The notes beneath the pieces were generated by a model. The model was given only the letters and a program-made list of their open reading frames with translations, made no database searches and was not told where the DNA came from. A program made the position numbers and the translations under genes. Of a DNA stretch of 64,000 nucleotides, positions 45,197 through 58,167 are shown in pieces; position 1 is the stretch's first letter; each line of letters starts with the position of its first letter. The stretch spans positions 38,736,467 through 38,800,466 of the forward strand of contig NC_079494.1 in NCBI RefSeq assembly GCF_030052815.1. The letters run 5' to 3'. The DNA is from Hevea brasiliensis. Lineage: Eukaryota > Streptophyta > Magnoliopsida > Malpighiales > Euphorbiaceae.

Positions 45197-47844
45197 TGTT
45201 ATGACCCAACCTATGGGCCAGACCGGCACTAGGACCTGGGCTAGCCTAAAGCCCTCGAGGCCCGTAGTAAGCCTAACTATTCCTTGACCCAACTCTAAGG
45301 CCCATTTGGGCCTAATTTCAAGAATTCAACCGGACAGAGTCCGACCATAAAATGAAACTTTCAACGGGGAGTTTTTTACTCACCCGACCTGTAAACACAA
45401 TATATAATCAATTGGGGAGCTCAGCTCACCCTCCACATACTCAAATGTCACACAAATAAATGGGAGCTCAGCTCCCTCATCCAGTCCAACATACATGCAT
45501 ATAATAAATTTACAGGTTTAACATGGTAATTATATTACAGACCCAAATCAAATAAATATTTCTAACACATGCAAATTCTAGGGGTTAATAAAATTATACA
45601 AATATTAATAAACGACCTGTAAAGAAGAAAAGCAGGTTAACTACAACAAATATCCTCCTGCAATCTGGAAAAATAATGAACAGGAGTGAGCGTTGAACTC
45701 AGAGAGTAAAATATCAATTTTAACCATAATCTTTATAGCTATCTAAAGCTAATGCACTTGTAGAGTGAAATGCAACATTATCAATATTTTCACATCATAC
45801 AGTAAAAAGGTAATCTAGAGCACTCACACACCCGATAAGGTTAAACAATACATATATGGGAGCTGATCCCCTATACAGCCCTCTTAATCCAAACTATGCC
45901 AGCGAAGAACTCAAGCTTGGACTTTCTCTTAATAAACCAAATCGGGGTCCCAACGAAGAACTCAAGCCGTGTCTACCCCGAAGGACTGGGTCCCAGCGAA
46001 GATCTCAAGTCGTGTGTACCCGTCCTTTTCATAGCCAACACCACATCACACGCACGCCAACGCACGCACACTACTCCAAATTACCATAACAACATCCATG
46101 GCACTTTAACAGTTATGAATGCAACATAAAATGTGCCAAGAGTTTAACTACATAAATATATACATATAAGTGATGCATGGGCATGCTTGAGCATGTAATA
46201 ATATCAAAATTATAATTAAAATTAATATTTTACTCACAGACTCAACCGAAGTCACTGTGGCGGCTGGGCGGAGAAGGAAGGCTTTCTCCACTCACTTGAC
46301 AATTTTATTACAATCATTTAATAAATTTGACTCAATACAAATTAAGAAAAAGGCCAAAGATGTCCTAAGTCATGCCGAAAATCCGGTGAAGTCTCCCCTA
46401 TACCTAGGACCTACCCAACCTGCAAAAAGGCTTAAAACACACTTCCATATTCACAAACCATATATCCACAACTCAATCACATCACACAGCCCCTCCTGGG
46501 CCTATCCAAATAGTCATCAATCACACGATATAAAATTACAATTTAGTCCTTATAATTGACCCTTTTTGTAAAAACTACCCAAATAAGCTTTAAAAATTCT
46601 AAAACTTTGCCTCGCAGTCCTTAGCATCATTACTAAGCTAGTGCAAGAGGAATTATAATTTTCTAAGCTACCACGAATATTTTATAAATTTTTAATCCAA
46701 TTCAAGCACTACAAAATTATGAAAAAGTAAGGTTCGGATTTACCTCTACCGATTCTGATCTCAGAAATGCACTCGGGATGTCTGACAATGGTGGGGTAGC
46801 TAAAATCTCGATCCAATTCTAAGACTTTTTCGGTAGCCGATCTGTTTGGCCGAAAATTCACAGACCGGGGCAATTATTAAATTTCCACAAATTGAAGGTA
46901 CCTACAAGAAGCCCACAATACGGGGGTTAGTATATAATTTTTACGGAATTTTCTAAGCTCATTTAATGCTCGGACAAACACTATGAAGTTTCGTGGGACC
47001 CACCGAAAAACGGTGTTGAAAAATTTCGAAATTTATATTGCCGCGAAGCTCTCGATAAGTGGAGGGCTCTGGTACTCTCGGTTTTCTCATGGGGTTCATG
47101 GTTTGTGAGAAATCTAGCCCAAAAGTCAAAATAGGCTAAAACTTTCCGGACAAAAATTGGGCAAACCGCTGGATAGATTTTGGTGTTCTTGGTGTCTATG
47201 GAAAGTTCTCGAGGAGTAGATGGTGTTTGACATAAGACCCGACCCATTCGGTGGCCGGATCGGCCAAATTTCGATCGAGAAGCTGAAGCGGCGCTCACAC
47301 ACAGGTGAGTCTTCGCGCTCGTTTTTTGGCCGCCTGGAGCGTCAGCCGGCAGTAGGGAGGCACTGGGCAGTGCACCGGCGAGGTGGGGAAGGCTAGGTGG
47401 TGGCGGCGTGGCTTGGGGAGGAGGGAGGAGAGAGAAAATGAGAGAGAGAGGAAGAGAGGTTGGGACGCGTGGGGAAGGGAAGAAGAAGAAAAGAAAAGGC
47501 CAGTCCGATTAGACCGGTAGGATCCGGTCCTGTTCGATTCAGCTAGTTCGATTTAGGATACAAAATTTTGAATTTTTACTCTGCCTTGAGACCGAAAACG
47601 AGGCCCAAAAATTCTAAAAACATTCTAGAAAACTCAGAAAAATTCATAGAGTCCAAATATATTTTTAGTTTTGCCACGTGGTCTTTAAATTAATTTTTAA
47701 AAATCATCAACGTTTTATATTTTCGGGAAATCAAACCCGATTTTGAAAATTCAAAAAATTTTCAAATAATTTCCTAAAATTTAAATAATTTAAAATATTA
47801 TTATTTACTCATAAAATAATAAATTTAAAATTTAGGGTATTACA
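45197..47844 (-). repeat. Gypsy LTR2, shared by both internals, 2648 bp
   Basis: TG/CA termini (TGTTATGACC...GTATTACA in plus reading). It serves as 5' LTR of internal 1 and 3' LTR of internal 2. It is visibly more diverged from LTR1 than LTR1 is from LTR0. Confidence 0.92.
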
Positions 47845-47918
47845 TTCTTCCCCCCTTACAGAAAATTCATCCTCAAATTTTTACACAAGGTAGAATAAAG
47901 TACAGAATTACACATTGA

Positions 47919-49411
47919 ATAGATAAGTTACTTGCTACGCATGTCCCGCTCTGACTCCCAAGTGCACTCTTCCACTAACTGACTCATCCACAAAATCTTA
48001 ACCATAGGGATCTGTTTTGATCTTAGCTGCCTCACTTGGTAGTCCACTATGGCTACAGGTTGCTCCTCAAACGTCAGGTTTTCTTTCAGCTCTACTACAT
48101 CCGGCTGTAACACATGAGAAGGATCAGGTATGTATTTTGCTGAGCATGAAGATGTGAAATACAGGATGAACATGAGAAAGGTTGGGTGGTAACTCCAACC
48201 GGTAGGCAACTGCTCCCACCCTATCAGTAACCTCAAAAGGTCCAATATACCGAGGTGCCAACTTGCCCTTCTTTCCAAATCTCATGACTCTTTTCATCAG
48301 AGAAACCTTCAGGAATACGTAGTCACCTACTGCAAACTCCACATCCCTTCGTCTGGGATCTGCATAACTCTTCTGCCTGCTGAAAGCTGTTTTCAGTCGT
48401 TCCCTGATTAAAGGAACCATCTCTGAAGTGTACTGCACTAGGTCTACATCATGCACCTTCGTTTCTCCCATTTCCATCCAACATAGAGGAGACCTACACT
48501 TTCTTCCATATAATGCCTCATAGTGTGCCATCCCTATGCTGGAATGATAACTGTTATTGTAGGCAAACTCCACCAAAGGTAGCTGATCATCCCATTGACC
48601 TCCAAAATCCAAAACACTCATGCAAAGAGTGTCTTCCAGTGTTTAGATTATACTTTCGAACTGTCCATCTGTCTGAGGGTGGAAAAAGAAACTAAAGTTC
48701 AACTGCATGCCAAGTGCCTCCTGCAACTTTCTCCAAAATCGAGAAGTGAACTGGGGCCCTCTGTTAGATATTATGGAAGTAGAAACTCCATGCAATCTGA
48801 TGATTTCTCGAATATAGAGTCAGGCGTACTGTGCAACAGAATATGTGACCTTCACAGGTAAGAAATGAGCTGATTTATTTAGGCGGTCTACAATTACCCA
48901 TATCGAATCATATCCTCGCGTGGTACGAGGTAACTCAGTCACAAAATCCATAGTAATCATCTCCCACTTCCATTCTGGGATAGGGAGCTCTTACAACTTC
49001 CCTGATGGCCTATGGTGTTCAAACTTCACCTTCTGACAAGTCAAGCACTTGGACACAAAGTCAGCCGTCTCTCTTTATGCCATTCCACCAATAGCTATCT
49101 TTCACATCATGATACATCTTGGTGGAGCCTAGGTGGATATTGTATAGTGTATAGTGTGTCTCTCGCATGATTTCATTTCTGAGATTATCCACATCGAGCA
49201 CACACATCCTGGAACCTTGCATAAGGGTGCCATCATTGGCAAATCCAAACTTACCACCTTCACCCTTCTGTACTCTTTCTATCATCTTCATCAGTTGTTG
49301 GTCTCTGTGCTGGGAAACTCTGACTCTGTCTCGCAAGTCTGGCTCCACTAAAAAATGAGCTAGCAATATCCCTTCATCTGAAAGATCTAAGATTAGACCT
49401 TGATCCATCAA
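47919..49411 (-). pseudogene. Ty3/gypsy integrase, internal 2, multiply broken
   Basis: Pieces: 49411-49061 (zinc-binding region, cut by a frameshift near 49065 before CLTCQK), a core between 49060 and 48646, 48621-48124 and 48278-47928. Asn at 48763-48765 replaces the catalytic Asp, and TAA at 48643-48645 recurs. A frameshift near 48140 breaks the HPVFHI block; the chromodomain-like tail with VEECTWESERDMRSK is the best preserved of the three copies. Confidence 0.85.
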
Positions 49412-50886
49412 CTCATGTATGAATCAACAGTCTCTTCTCCGCTGATATGTGCACTAAGCTGCCAGAAGATTTTCTGCTCAAAGCATCTACTACTACATTG
49501 GCCTTCCCAGGGTGGTACTGGATGGTACAATCATAGTCCTTCAGAAGCTCCATCCATCTCCTTTGTCTCAAGTTTAAATCCCTCTGTTAGAAGATGTACT
49601 TCAAACTCTTGTGGTCGGTGTATATTTCGCACACTTCACCATACAGGTAGTGTCTCCAAATCTTTAGTGCAAAGACTACAGCCGCCATTTTCAAATCATG
49701 GGTGGGGTAGTTCTACTCATGCCTCTTTAGCTATCTTGAAGCATAAGCCACTACTTTTCCATTCTGCATCAAAACACACCCTAAGCCAACTCTGGATGCG
49801 TCACAATACACGGTATATCCTTCACCACTCATCGGTAGTGTCAACACAGGGGTGGTGGTTAGACACTCCTTAAGCTTCTGGAAACTCTCCTCACAATCAT
49901 CTGTCCAAATGAATGGAACATTCTTCTGAGTTAACTTAGTTAAGGGAGCTGCTATCGTAGAAAAATCCTGCATGAAACGCCTATAGTAGCTAGCTAGGCC
50001 CAGAAAAGTTCGTATCTCAGTGACGGTTGTAGGCCTAAGCCAATCAGTTACAGCCTCAATTTTCTTGGGATCCACTTGAATGCCCTCACTAGAAACCACG
50101 TGTCCCAAGAATGAGATGCTTTCTGGCCAAATTTCACATTTTGAAAATTTGGCATATAGCTGGTGCTCCCTCAAAGTCTGCAACACCATCATTAAGTGCC
50201 ACACTTGTTCTTCCTCAGTCCGAGAGTATACCAAAATGTCATCTATGAATACGATGACAAAACGATCTAGGAATGGCCTGAACACTCTGTTCATCAAGTC
50301 CATGAAGGCTGCTGGTGCATTAGTGAGTCCAAAAGACATCACCAAGAACTCATAATGACCATATCTTGTCCTGAATGCTGTTTTGGACACATACTCCTTC
50401 CTGATTCTCAACTGATTGTAGACTGATCGTAGGTCTATCTTGGAAAAGAATGTAGCCCCTTGGAGTTGATCAAACAGATCATCGATCCGAGGAAGTGGAT
50501 ACTTGTTCTTCACAGTCACCCTATTCAGCTGTCTATAATCAATACACAACCTCAATGACCCCATCTTTCTTTCTCACAAATAGAACAGGAGCACCCCAGG
50601 GTGAAGTGCTTGGACGTATGAAACCCTTGTCCAAAAGCTCCTGTAGTTGCTCCTTTAGCTCTTTCAATTCTGCTGGTGCCATCCTGTAAGGAGGCATTGA
50701 TATGGGGTTTGTACCCAGTACAACATCAATGCAGAACTCTATTTGCCTTCCTGGTGGCAACCCTGGAAGCTCATCAGGGAAGACATCCATGAATTCTCTG
50801 ACAACAGGAACATTTTTCATGTTGACACCTTCTACAGATGTATCTCTCACCAATGCCAAATACCCTTGACATCCACGCCTCAACAT
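49412..50886 (-). pseudogene. Ty3/gypsy reverse transcriptase and RNase H, internal 2
   Basis: Frames 50886-50539 and 50564-49731 are offset by one extra C near 50562 within the KKDG block. The catalytic FIDDILVYS is intact near 50240. The thumb reads through ([20 protein letters not shown]) where internal 1 and the left element have two stops, so internal 2 is closer to the functional ancestor here. RNase H ([13 protein letters not shown]) continues to 49731, then is broken by stops near 49729 and an insertion near 49590. Confidence 0.87.
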
Positions 50887-51245
50887 TTTTCTAGCACTAA
50901 TTGCTCACACCAAATTATATGGAGCCATGCTCCTGTCACCATCAAAGCTAAATTCTTCCACACCAGGTATGTGAAAATACACCTTTTTGTTCCTACATTG
51001 AAATACATTACTGGTAGAGGAACTAAGTCTGCTGGGAGGATCTTTCCATCCACTACTACTGGGCTACCGGGAAAAACCATATCTACATCTATATTGTCAC
51101 TAAGTGGGGTAGCTACAGACAAAGGACATTCTAAAGTTATAAGGTTTCTACCCAATCTCATGGCAAACACTGGGGAAACAAATGAGTGCGTAACACCCGG
51201 ATCTATTAAAACACGAGCTTCATAAGAACAGACTAGAAGAATACC
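50887..51245 (-). pseudogene. Ty3/gypsy protease, internal 2, with 49-bp deletion
   Basis: Relative to internal 1 (43283-43357), 49 bases are missing at about 50996. This removes the ILGMDW block and shifts the frame. The active-site region upstream is present. Short ACATT repeats in the intact copy at the deletion edges suggest slippage. Confidence 0.8.
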
Positions 51246-52652
51246 TGCTACAATTGCATTGGAAGCCTAAGCATCCTGGTGGGTCAGGGTGAAAACCAGA
51301 GCTTGACCTCTACCCTGTGTTGCAGAACCCTGATATTGACTTCTACCTCCTGATCTGCCTCCAAATCCACGTCCCCCTTGTCCTCAGCCCTGTTGGCCAC
51401 TGAACTGACTACCTGCCATACTGGAAGCACTAGAATACAACTGATGAGGAACATTAGCAATAGAACCCTGTGACCCCATCTGTGGCTCACTGAACACGAG
51501 GCATTCCCTAACAAAGTGACCTGGTTGGCCACACCTAAAACATACTCCTGAACCCATCAGACAAGGTCCTGAATGTCCTCTTCCATACTGTGCACAAGGT
51601 GCCAAGGAGGATCCTGAACTAGACCTAGAACTACTGTATCCCAAACTATGACCACTGTTAGATCCGTACCCTGGTCTGAATTCTCGAGATTTATGTCTAA
51701 AGCCACTCCTTTTATTCTTGCTTCTTTTTCTGTAATTACCTTGGCCTCCGCTGTCCGGAGCACCCATGTGGGGAACACCTGAAGAACACTTTGCTCTATT
51801 TTTCTTTGCTCTTCCATTGTCATCTCTGGTGTAGCTAATCTCAATCTGTAGGGCTCGATCAACTACCACATCAAAAGACTGATCAGACATCATGGCCAAG
51901 TTTGTATGCCTCCTGTCCAGCCCCTTCAGGAACCTTTTCACCTTTATACTTTCTGTAGCTACTGCTGTAGGGGCATATCTGCTCAATTGCAAAAATTCTG
52001 TAGCATATTTAGCTACAGACCTGCTATTCTACCTTAAGGCCTCAAAGGGCCACTGCTTTTGATCTTTAAAACTTTCTGGTACAAATCGGTTGATAAACAG
52101 TTCTACAAACTGGGTCCATGACAAACCCTCCATCCGAGGTAATATGTAGTCATTCATCTATTGTCTAGGCATAGACCCCATAACATGCTGCACACATTCT
52201 ATAAGTCTCCTATCAGTCAACTGCAACTCTGTTCCTGCCTGTTTGCAGGAATCCAAAAACTGATAGACATCATCTGACACATCATAAGTACCAGGTACCA
52301 ACTTCTTTAAATTTATTATTTGTTTATACAGTTCCCCTCTTTGTGTGGTGGACTGCTGTTGTTGGGGAGGGTGGACCATATACTGTGCCATCATATCGAT
52401 GGTTCTCTGCAAACCAGTTAGAGTAGCTGCCATTGGGTCCATGGGGCCCGGGACCATAAAAGACTGTTCCTGAACTGGGGGTGGCTGCTCCTCTACTTGA
52501 GCAACTCTAGGCCTCCTACCCCGCCTCCTCAGGGTAGGCGCCTCATCCTGTGCCGACACCTCGTCAGGCACATTTGGTTTTGGAGCAATGGCAGCTCTCC
52601 TGCTTCTATGCATTTTCTTGAAATTCAGCAACATTAGCCCACAAAATTTCAA
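51246..52652 (-). pseudogene. Ty3/gypsy Gag, internal 2
   Basis: Frame 52652-52158 covers the N-terminal Arg/Pro/Gln-rich part and part of the core; it has 13 extra upstream codons compared with the ATG used in internal 1. Stops near 52156 and 52030 follow. Frame 51992-51384 has SRYAPTAVATESIKVKRF and a complete CCHC knuckle (CFRCGQPGHFVREC). Confidence 0.85.
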
Positions 52653-52825
52653 AACTGCATATTACACAGCTCTATAAACTCATATTTACACATAATTATA
52701 TAAGGCAAAAACTAGAAGCAAAGATGACAATGCAAGACGAATGTGGATCCTATTTTCCACATGTGACTCCTATTAGACTCTTCCTAACACTTTAGACAAT
52801 TTTTCCCAATGAATCTGGAGCCTAA

Positions 52826-52837
52826 GCTCTGATACCA
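52826..52837 (-). promoter_or_regulatory. tRNA-Met primer binding site, internal 2
   Basis: Minus-strand TGGTATCAGAGC, four bases from LTR3. Confidence 0.9.
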
Positions 52838-52841
52838 CATT

Positions 52842-54644
52842 TGTTACTACCCAACCTATGGGTCGGACCGACACTAGGACCTGGGCCAGCCTAAAGCCCC
52901 CGAGGCCCATAGTAAGCCTAACTATTCCTCGACCCAACTCTAAGGCCCATTTGGGCCCAATTTCAAGAATTTAACCAGACAGAGTCCGGCCATAAAATGG
53001 ACCTTTCTACGGCGAGTTTTTTACTCACCGGACCTGTAAACACAATATATAATCAATTGGCGAGCTCAGCTCACCCTCCACATACTCAAATATCACCTAA
53101 TAATTTTATTACAATCATTTAATAAATTTGACTCAATACAAATTAAGAAAAAGACCAAAGATGTCCTAAGTCATGCTGAAAATCCGACAGAGTCTCCCCT
53201 ATACCTAGGACCTACCCAACCTACAAAAAGGCTTAAAACACACTTTCAGATCCACAAACCATATATCCATAACTCAATTATATCACACAGCCTCTCCTGG
53301 TCCCATCCAAACAGTCATCAATCACACGATGTAAAATTACAATTTAGTCCTTCTAATTGACCCCTTTTGCAAAAACTACCCAAATAAGCTCTAAAAATTC
53401 TAAAAATTTGCCCCGCGATCCTTAGGATCATTACTATGCTAGTGCAAAAGGAATTATAATTTTCTGAGCTACCACGAATATTTTATGAATTTTTAATCTA
53501 ATTCAAGCACTAGAAAATTATGAAAAAGTAAGGTTCTGGTTTACCTATGCTGATTCTGATCTTGGAAACGTGCTCGGAACGTCTGACAACTGTGGGGTAG
53601 CCAAAATCTCGATCCAATTCCAAGACTTTTTCGGTAGCCGGTCTGTCTGGCCGGAAATTCACTGACTGGGGCAACTGTCGAATTTCCATTAATTGAAGGT
53701 ACCTATACGAAGCCTACAACACGGGAGTTAGTATATAATTTTTACATAATTTTCTAAGCTTATTTAATACTAAAAAAAAAACTATGAAGTTTCATGGGAC
53801 CCACCGAAAAACAGTGTCGAAAAATTTTGAAATTTATATAGCTGCGAAGCTCTCGATGAGTGGAGCGCTCTGGTACTCTCGGTTTTCTAGTGGGATTCAC
53901 GGTTTGCGAGAAATCTAGCCTAAAAGTCAAAATGGGCTAAAAATTCCCGGACAAAAATTGAGCAAAGCGCTCGATGGATTTTGATGTTCTTGATTTTTAT
54001 GGAAAGCTCTCAAGGTGTAGTGGTGTTTGACACAAGACTTGGCCCAATCGATGGCCAGATCGATCGGATTTTGGGCGGGAAGCTGAAGAGGCGCGGGCGC
54101 GCAGGTGAGTCTTCGCGCTGTTTTCCGGCCTCCTGGAGCATTGGCCGGTCGTGGGGAGGCACTAGGGCAGTGCGCCGGCAAGGTGGGGAAGGCTGGGTTG
54201 TAGTGGCGCTGCCTGGGGGGGAGGGAGGAGAGAGAAAACAAGAGAGAGAGGAAGAGAGGTCGGGACGCACGGGGAAGGGAAGAAGAAGAAAAGAAAGGGC
54301 TAGTCCGATTCGACCGGTCCGATCCGGTCCTGTTCGATTCGGCCGGTTCGATTTAGGATACAAAATTTTAAATTTTTACTCTGTCTTGGAATCGAAAATG
54401 AGGTTCAAAAATTTCAAAAAAGTTCTAGAAAACTCAGAAAAATTCATAGAGTCCAAATATATTTTTAGTTTTGCTACGTGTTCTTTAAATTAATTTTTAA
54501 AAATCATCAAACTTTTATATTTTCAGGAAATCAAACCCGATTTCAAAAATCTAAAAAAATTTCAAATAATTTCCTAAAATTTAAATAATTTAAAATATTA
54601 TTATTTACTCATAAAATAATAAATTTAAAATTTGGGGTGTTACA
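52842..54644 (-). repeat. Gypsy LTR3 (5' LTR), internally deleted, 1803 bp
   Basis: It starts TGTTACTACC and ends GGTGTTACA. About 0.85 kb is missing at about 53095 compared with LTR2 (from about 45450 to 46297), including the three-unit repeat. Most diverged of the LTRs. Confidence 0.9.
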
Positions 54645-54649
54645 ATTGA
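54645..54649. repeat. Target-site duplication ATTGA, right
   Basis: It immediately follows LTR3 and pairs with 37483-37487. Confidence 0.92.
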
Positions 54650-55509
54650 ATATGGTAATGAAAGGTATATGAGTAGAAGGTGGAGGAAAGATGTTTTACG
54701 GCCACAAACTAAAATTTTTTTTGATGGAGCTTATCCACAAATGATGAATGAGTACAGGCAATACAAAGAGATAGAAAAGTCATCTGTGGAAGTGGCAGGT
54801 TTGGCTTTTGACAACAACAATAAGCTGTGATTTGTAAAGTAGCTATTGTTTAATTTAAAATAAGAATTGTTGGACTTTGATGGAGTACGTGATCATGGTC
54901 GTAATGGAAATAGAAATGGCACTACTAGTTCACACCATAATGACAGTGGCGACATTGATAGAAAAGAAACAAACATTTTTTATCCATATGTGGCTCGGAG
55001 TAGAGGTAGGCCTCATAAAAATAGGTTCAAGTCACAAAGAGAAGTGAAGCAATAAATTACATCCAGTGGAAACAAAGGAAGAGGAAGGGCTAGTAGTGGA
55101 GGAAGAAGTAGTGTTGGAAGAAGAGGCTGTGGTGGTGGAAGGCGTAGTGGAGGTGTACGAGGTAATAGTGGTGGAAGGGGAAGACAAGGAGGAGCAATAA
55201 ACAACAGCAATCTAGATGCCATTCGAGAGGTAAGGTTTAAGAGTTTCATTTCATAACTCTTACTCCTGAGTTTAATCTTTATTGCATATTAATTTGCCAA
55301 ATATTCAATTGATATTTCCAATATTAGAGGTTAATGATGAAAATAGCCAAAGAAGGCTAGGCAATGGGGTATCTGAACTTATTAATAGAGATGAGATGGA
55401 CAATGCTCATAATGCTAACGTTGTAAACCAAAATGAAGGTGTGTGCAATGGCAGCAACAATGTTAGCCAACATTTTTCAGCAGTTCGAAATTTTGACCTT
55501 AATGGATAA
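54645..55509 (+). pseudogene. FAR1-related (FRS) gene remnant, C-terminal part
   Basis: It continues the frame interrupted at 37487: YGNERYMSRRWRKDVLRPQTK (the end of the SWIM finger region) to a TGA at about 54827. A second coding stretch, LLDFDGVRDHG...ARSRGRPHKNRFKSQ, runs to a TAA at 55052. A Gly/Arg/Ser-rich segment follows to 55229. A 100-base intron 55230-55329 (GT...AG) joins in phase to 55330-55509, ending VRNFDLNG. The GRPHKNRFKS motif is typical of FRS tails. Stops show it is not a functional gene. Confidence 0.75.
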
Positions 55510-57812
55510 TATATACTTTTGGAATAGGTTATGAGTATTTCTATCTTAGTTGGGAGTTATTTGAAATTTGTCAATTGTTATGGGTGTTTAGAGATATATG
55601 GATTAGTAACTGATTGCTTGTGCTAGCAAAGTAATTTGATTTTTTGTTTTGTTAGTTATGTGATTCAACTATAGTTTAGTTTGATTCCCTTTTTTCAAAA
55701 AATGGAGTAAAATGTTGTGCATATCTTACCATGTCATGAGTATAAATTGCGTTCAGTTGCAGGTAAGGGTTTCGATATTAATATTTTTCTACTAGGTTGA
55801 GTTGATGGGTACTGATATATGCTTGAATTGTGAGTTAAGATTTCTCGTGTTTGATTTGAGACATCAATGAAAATTCCTTGGGTAATTTTCAAACCTTTTA
55901 GATAGACCAAAGAGCCTATAATTGTTTTTAAGATATTAATTTTGCACTTTGATTTAGACTTGATGTGGTTGGATATTAATGGATTTAGATCATTCTTCTT
56001 TTTTTTTAGCTATGAACTGTTATTCCTAGTTTCTTGACTTGATAAAAGTGATATGGTTTTAGATTTGAAATTAACTGAAGAAAGCTTATTTTTAATTTTA
56101 TTTTCAATACTATGGTGGTTTTTAATGGATCTCTATACCAAAGTTTAGATAATGTTGCAAATTGTAGCAAACTTGGTTAGAATAATCTTTTCTCATTTAT
56201 TTTTGCATTCAAAGCACATGTTGATAGAAGTCCTTTTGCTATGTTTTCATTTCTTCTGGTATGAGTATTAATTATCATACTAATATTTCATAAGATCATT
56301 TGGTTAAGAAAATAAAAATAAAAGATGAAGAGTGTGTTGTCTTTCTTGTTTTCATAAGATCATGGGAATTTGAGGGTGTTTACCCAATCATGAGGAGCAT
56401 GAATTCCTCTACTGCTCCACATTCCTATATTTCCAATATTCATGATTTGGAAATTTCCCAGAGTGTGTAACTGGAAGAAGAAAATGTGAATATTGTTACT
56501 CTAGTATATGGATTGCCACTCACTCCAATAGAGTACAGATTATTTTTTGAGGTCAGCATGCATTCTTCTTATGACTTGTTTTTAACTTCAAACAGATGTA
56601 GCAATTATTTTATATGATTTGATCCATAATATTCAAATGGGTGAGTTATGGTTTGTCAGTTTTTAGTACAGTAGTTTGGGAATACACTATCATGTGAATA
56701 GAAACATAAGTGGTGTAATAGAAGCACAAGTGGTGTTTCCAGTAATGTAACAAGCAGATACATGGTGTTGGTTTTGGCTCATGTAAAGTCCTCTGTTATC
56801 CAAATGATGTGAAGAGGATAGAAATGCATTCATGCATGAGCTGTCACTATTATAGGTTGTTATTTCCAACTAAATGAGTTGGAAAGATGTTGTAACCCTC
56901 TACTGTAAATATGCTAGGCATTCTTTGTATAGAATTCTTTAGATGTTTTTTAAGATTTTTGTATTCTGGAATTTTCATATTGGCACTTAATAACAAATCA
57001 GTGAATACAATTCCAAAATTGCTATTTTTTTTGTTCATGGTTTCTTTCTATTCATTCAATTAGAAACATTTGAAGCATAGTAAATGCCAAAATCCAAATG
57101 ATTAGCCAAAATTAAAATTTTCATAGGAATCCCATATGAAATGCTACTTCATTCACTCATTTGTAGTTGAGGCTACTAGAAACAATTACTATCATCTTGT
57201 GTTATTGCAGATTGGTGCTTTAACACTTTGTTTGTTATATAGATACTAAATAATTTTCTTTTTGTCTTTTCATTTACTATGATTAATTCTATGTTTGAGC
57301 CTCCTAAGGTTCAATTCTTACAAAAAAAAAAAATTGATTTTATGTTTTAGTCTATTATCTTATGCCCTTAACTATTATAGGTGGAGAATTTTTTAGAGAA
57401 GTATGTTCTGGTTAGCTATAGTTGGTGGCAGTTTGATACTACTACATGCTATACTCTTTTTTGTTCTAAAATTCTTGAAGAAAAACTTTGAAAAGAAGAG
57501 GGGTTGGAGCATTAACATACCCAAGATTTGAGACATTTTCTCATGATTCTTGCATTGCCCTGTATTTGTTAGGAAAGCAATTATAGTATAAGGAAGTCCA
57601 TCAAGAAGGCTAAAAATTTCACTGGCATCAATATATCACCCAAGTATCTTTAGGTCTTAGTAAAGATACTTGTACACATCTCTTTAGCAACATAACAAAG
57701 AATGAAAACCAAATAAAAACAAATAAAAAGGGGAAAAATCAATAGGTATTTGGACAAACATAATTGTTTAACTTCATTTCATTATAATACCAATTAGACA
57801 TAGCATGAACAT
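55510..57812. other. AT-rich intergenic DNA without recognised gene
   Basis: I see only short chance ORFs (such as 57038-56850, minus) and poly-A/T runs. The first few hundred bases may be the old 3' untranslated region of the FRS gene. No RNA gene or transposon terminus was found by eye. Confidence 0.6.
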
Positions 57813-58167
57813 TGTAACACCCCTGCTCCAACCACTAGAGAAATTGTTCGCTTTGGCCCACCTCATCCTGAGTCTCATGGTTTTGTCCTATAGGTGGAAT
57901 GGAGAACTTCTCAGGAGGTCACCCATCCTAGGATTTCTCTCAAGCGAGCACGCTTAACCTCGGAGTTCTTCCAACTCTCCAAGTCATTCCACCAAAAAAC
58001 GCCTCTAGTGATTAGTTTCCCCCATTTCTTGTATGATTCAATTCATTCCTATACCCTGCATTCCACTACCCTAGGTAGCCTCGCCAATCTAGAAGCCTGC
58101 CGTGAGTTTACTCTGTTATACCACTACCTGCTCTCATCGGATCGCTTTCCCAGGTCGGGCCATCACA
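57813..58167 (-). mobile_element. Cassandra-type TRIM solo LTR (355 bp) carrying 5S rRNA sequence
   Basis: Plus-strand ends are TGTAACACCC and GGCCATCACA, giving TG/CA termini; the minus strand begins TGTGATGGCC. Flanking AACAT at 57808-57812 and 58168-58172 is a perfect 5-bp target duplication. The middle contains 5S rRNA-like sequence in minus orientation. Cassandra elements are short non-autonomous LTR retrotransposons known to carry 5S-derived sequence in their LTRs. No internal region or second LTR follows, so this is a solo LTR left by LTR-LTR recombination. Confidence 0.85.
57902..57972 (-). other. 5S rRNA-like segment inside the Cassandra LTR
   Basis: The minus strand reads GGTTAAGCGTGCT, then CCTAGGATGGGTGACCTCCT. 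These match the internal pol III control region (A box to C box) of plant 5S rRNA with several changes. It is not a full 120-base 5S gene: the first 40 bases and the 3' end do not match. Confidence 0.8.

Larger units (their letters stand above)
37488..54644 (-). mobile_element. Tandem Ty3/gypsy array LTR1-int1-LTR2-int2-LTR3
   Basis: Three LTRs share two internal regions, all minus strand: LTR1 37488-40136, internal 1 40137-45196, LTR2 45197-47844, internal 2 47845-52841, LTR3 52842-54644. A single 5-bp duplication (ATTGA) flanks the whole array, so it entered or arose at one insertion site. Unequal recombination between LTRs of sister copies would produce this form. The two internals differ noticeably, so it is not a very recent tandem duplication. 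Family features (no intron, D-D-E integrase after RNase H, chromodomain-like tail) fit a plant chromovirus. Confidence 0.9.

Noticed and set aside
37488..54644. Two separate gypsy insertions side by side
   Set aside because: The middle LTR is shared and lacks its own target duplication; only the outer edges carry ATTGA.
57902..57972. A functional 5S rRNA gene
   Set aside because: Only the internal control region matches, with changes; the 5' third and 3' end are absent and it lies within an LTR with its own target duplication.
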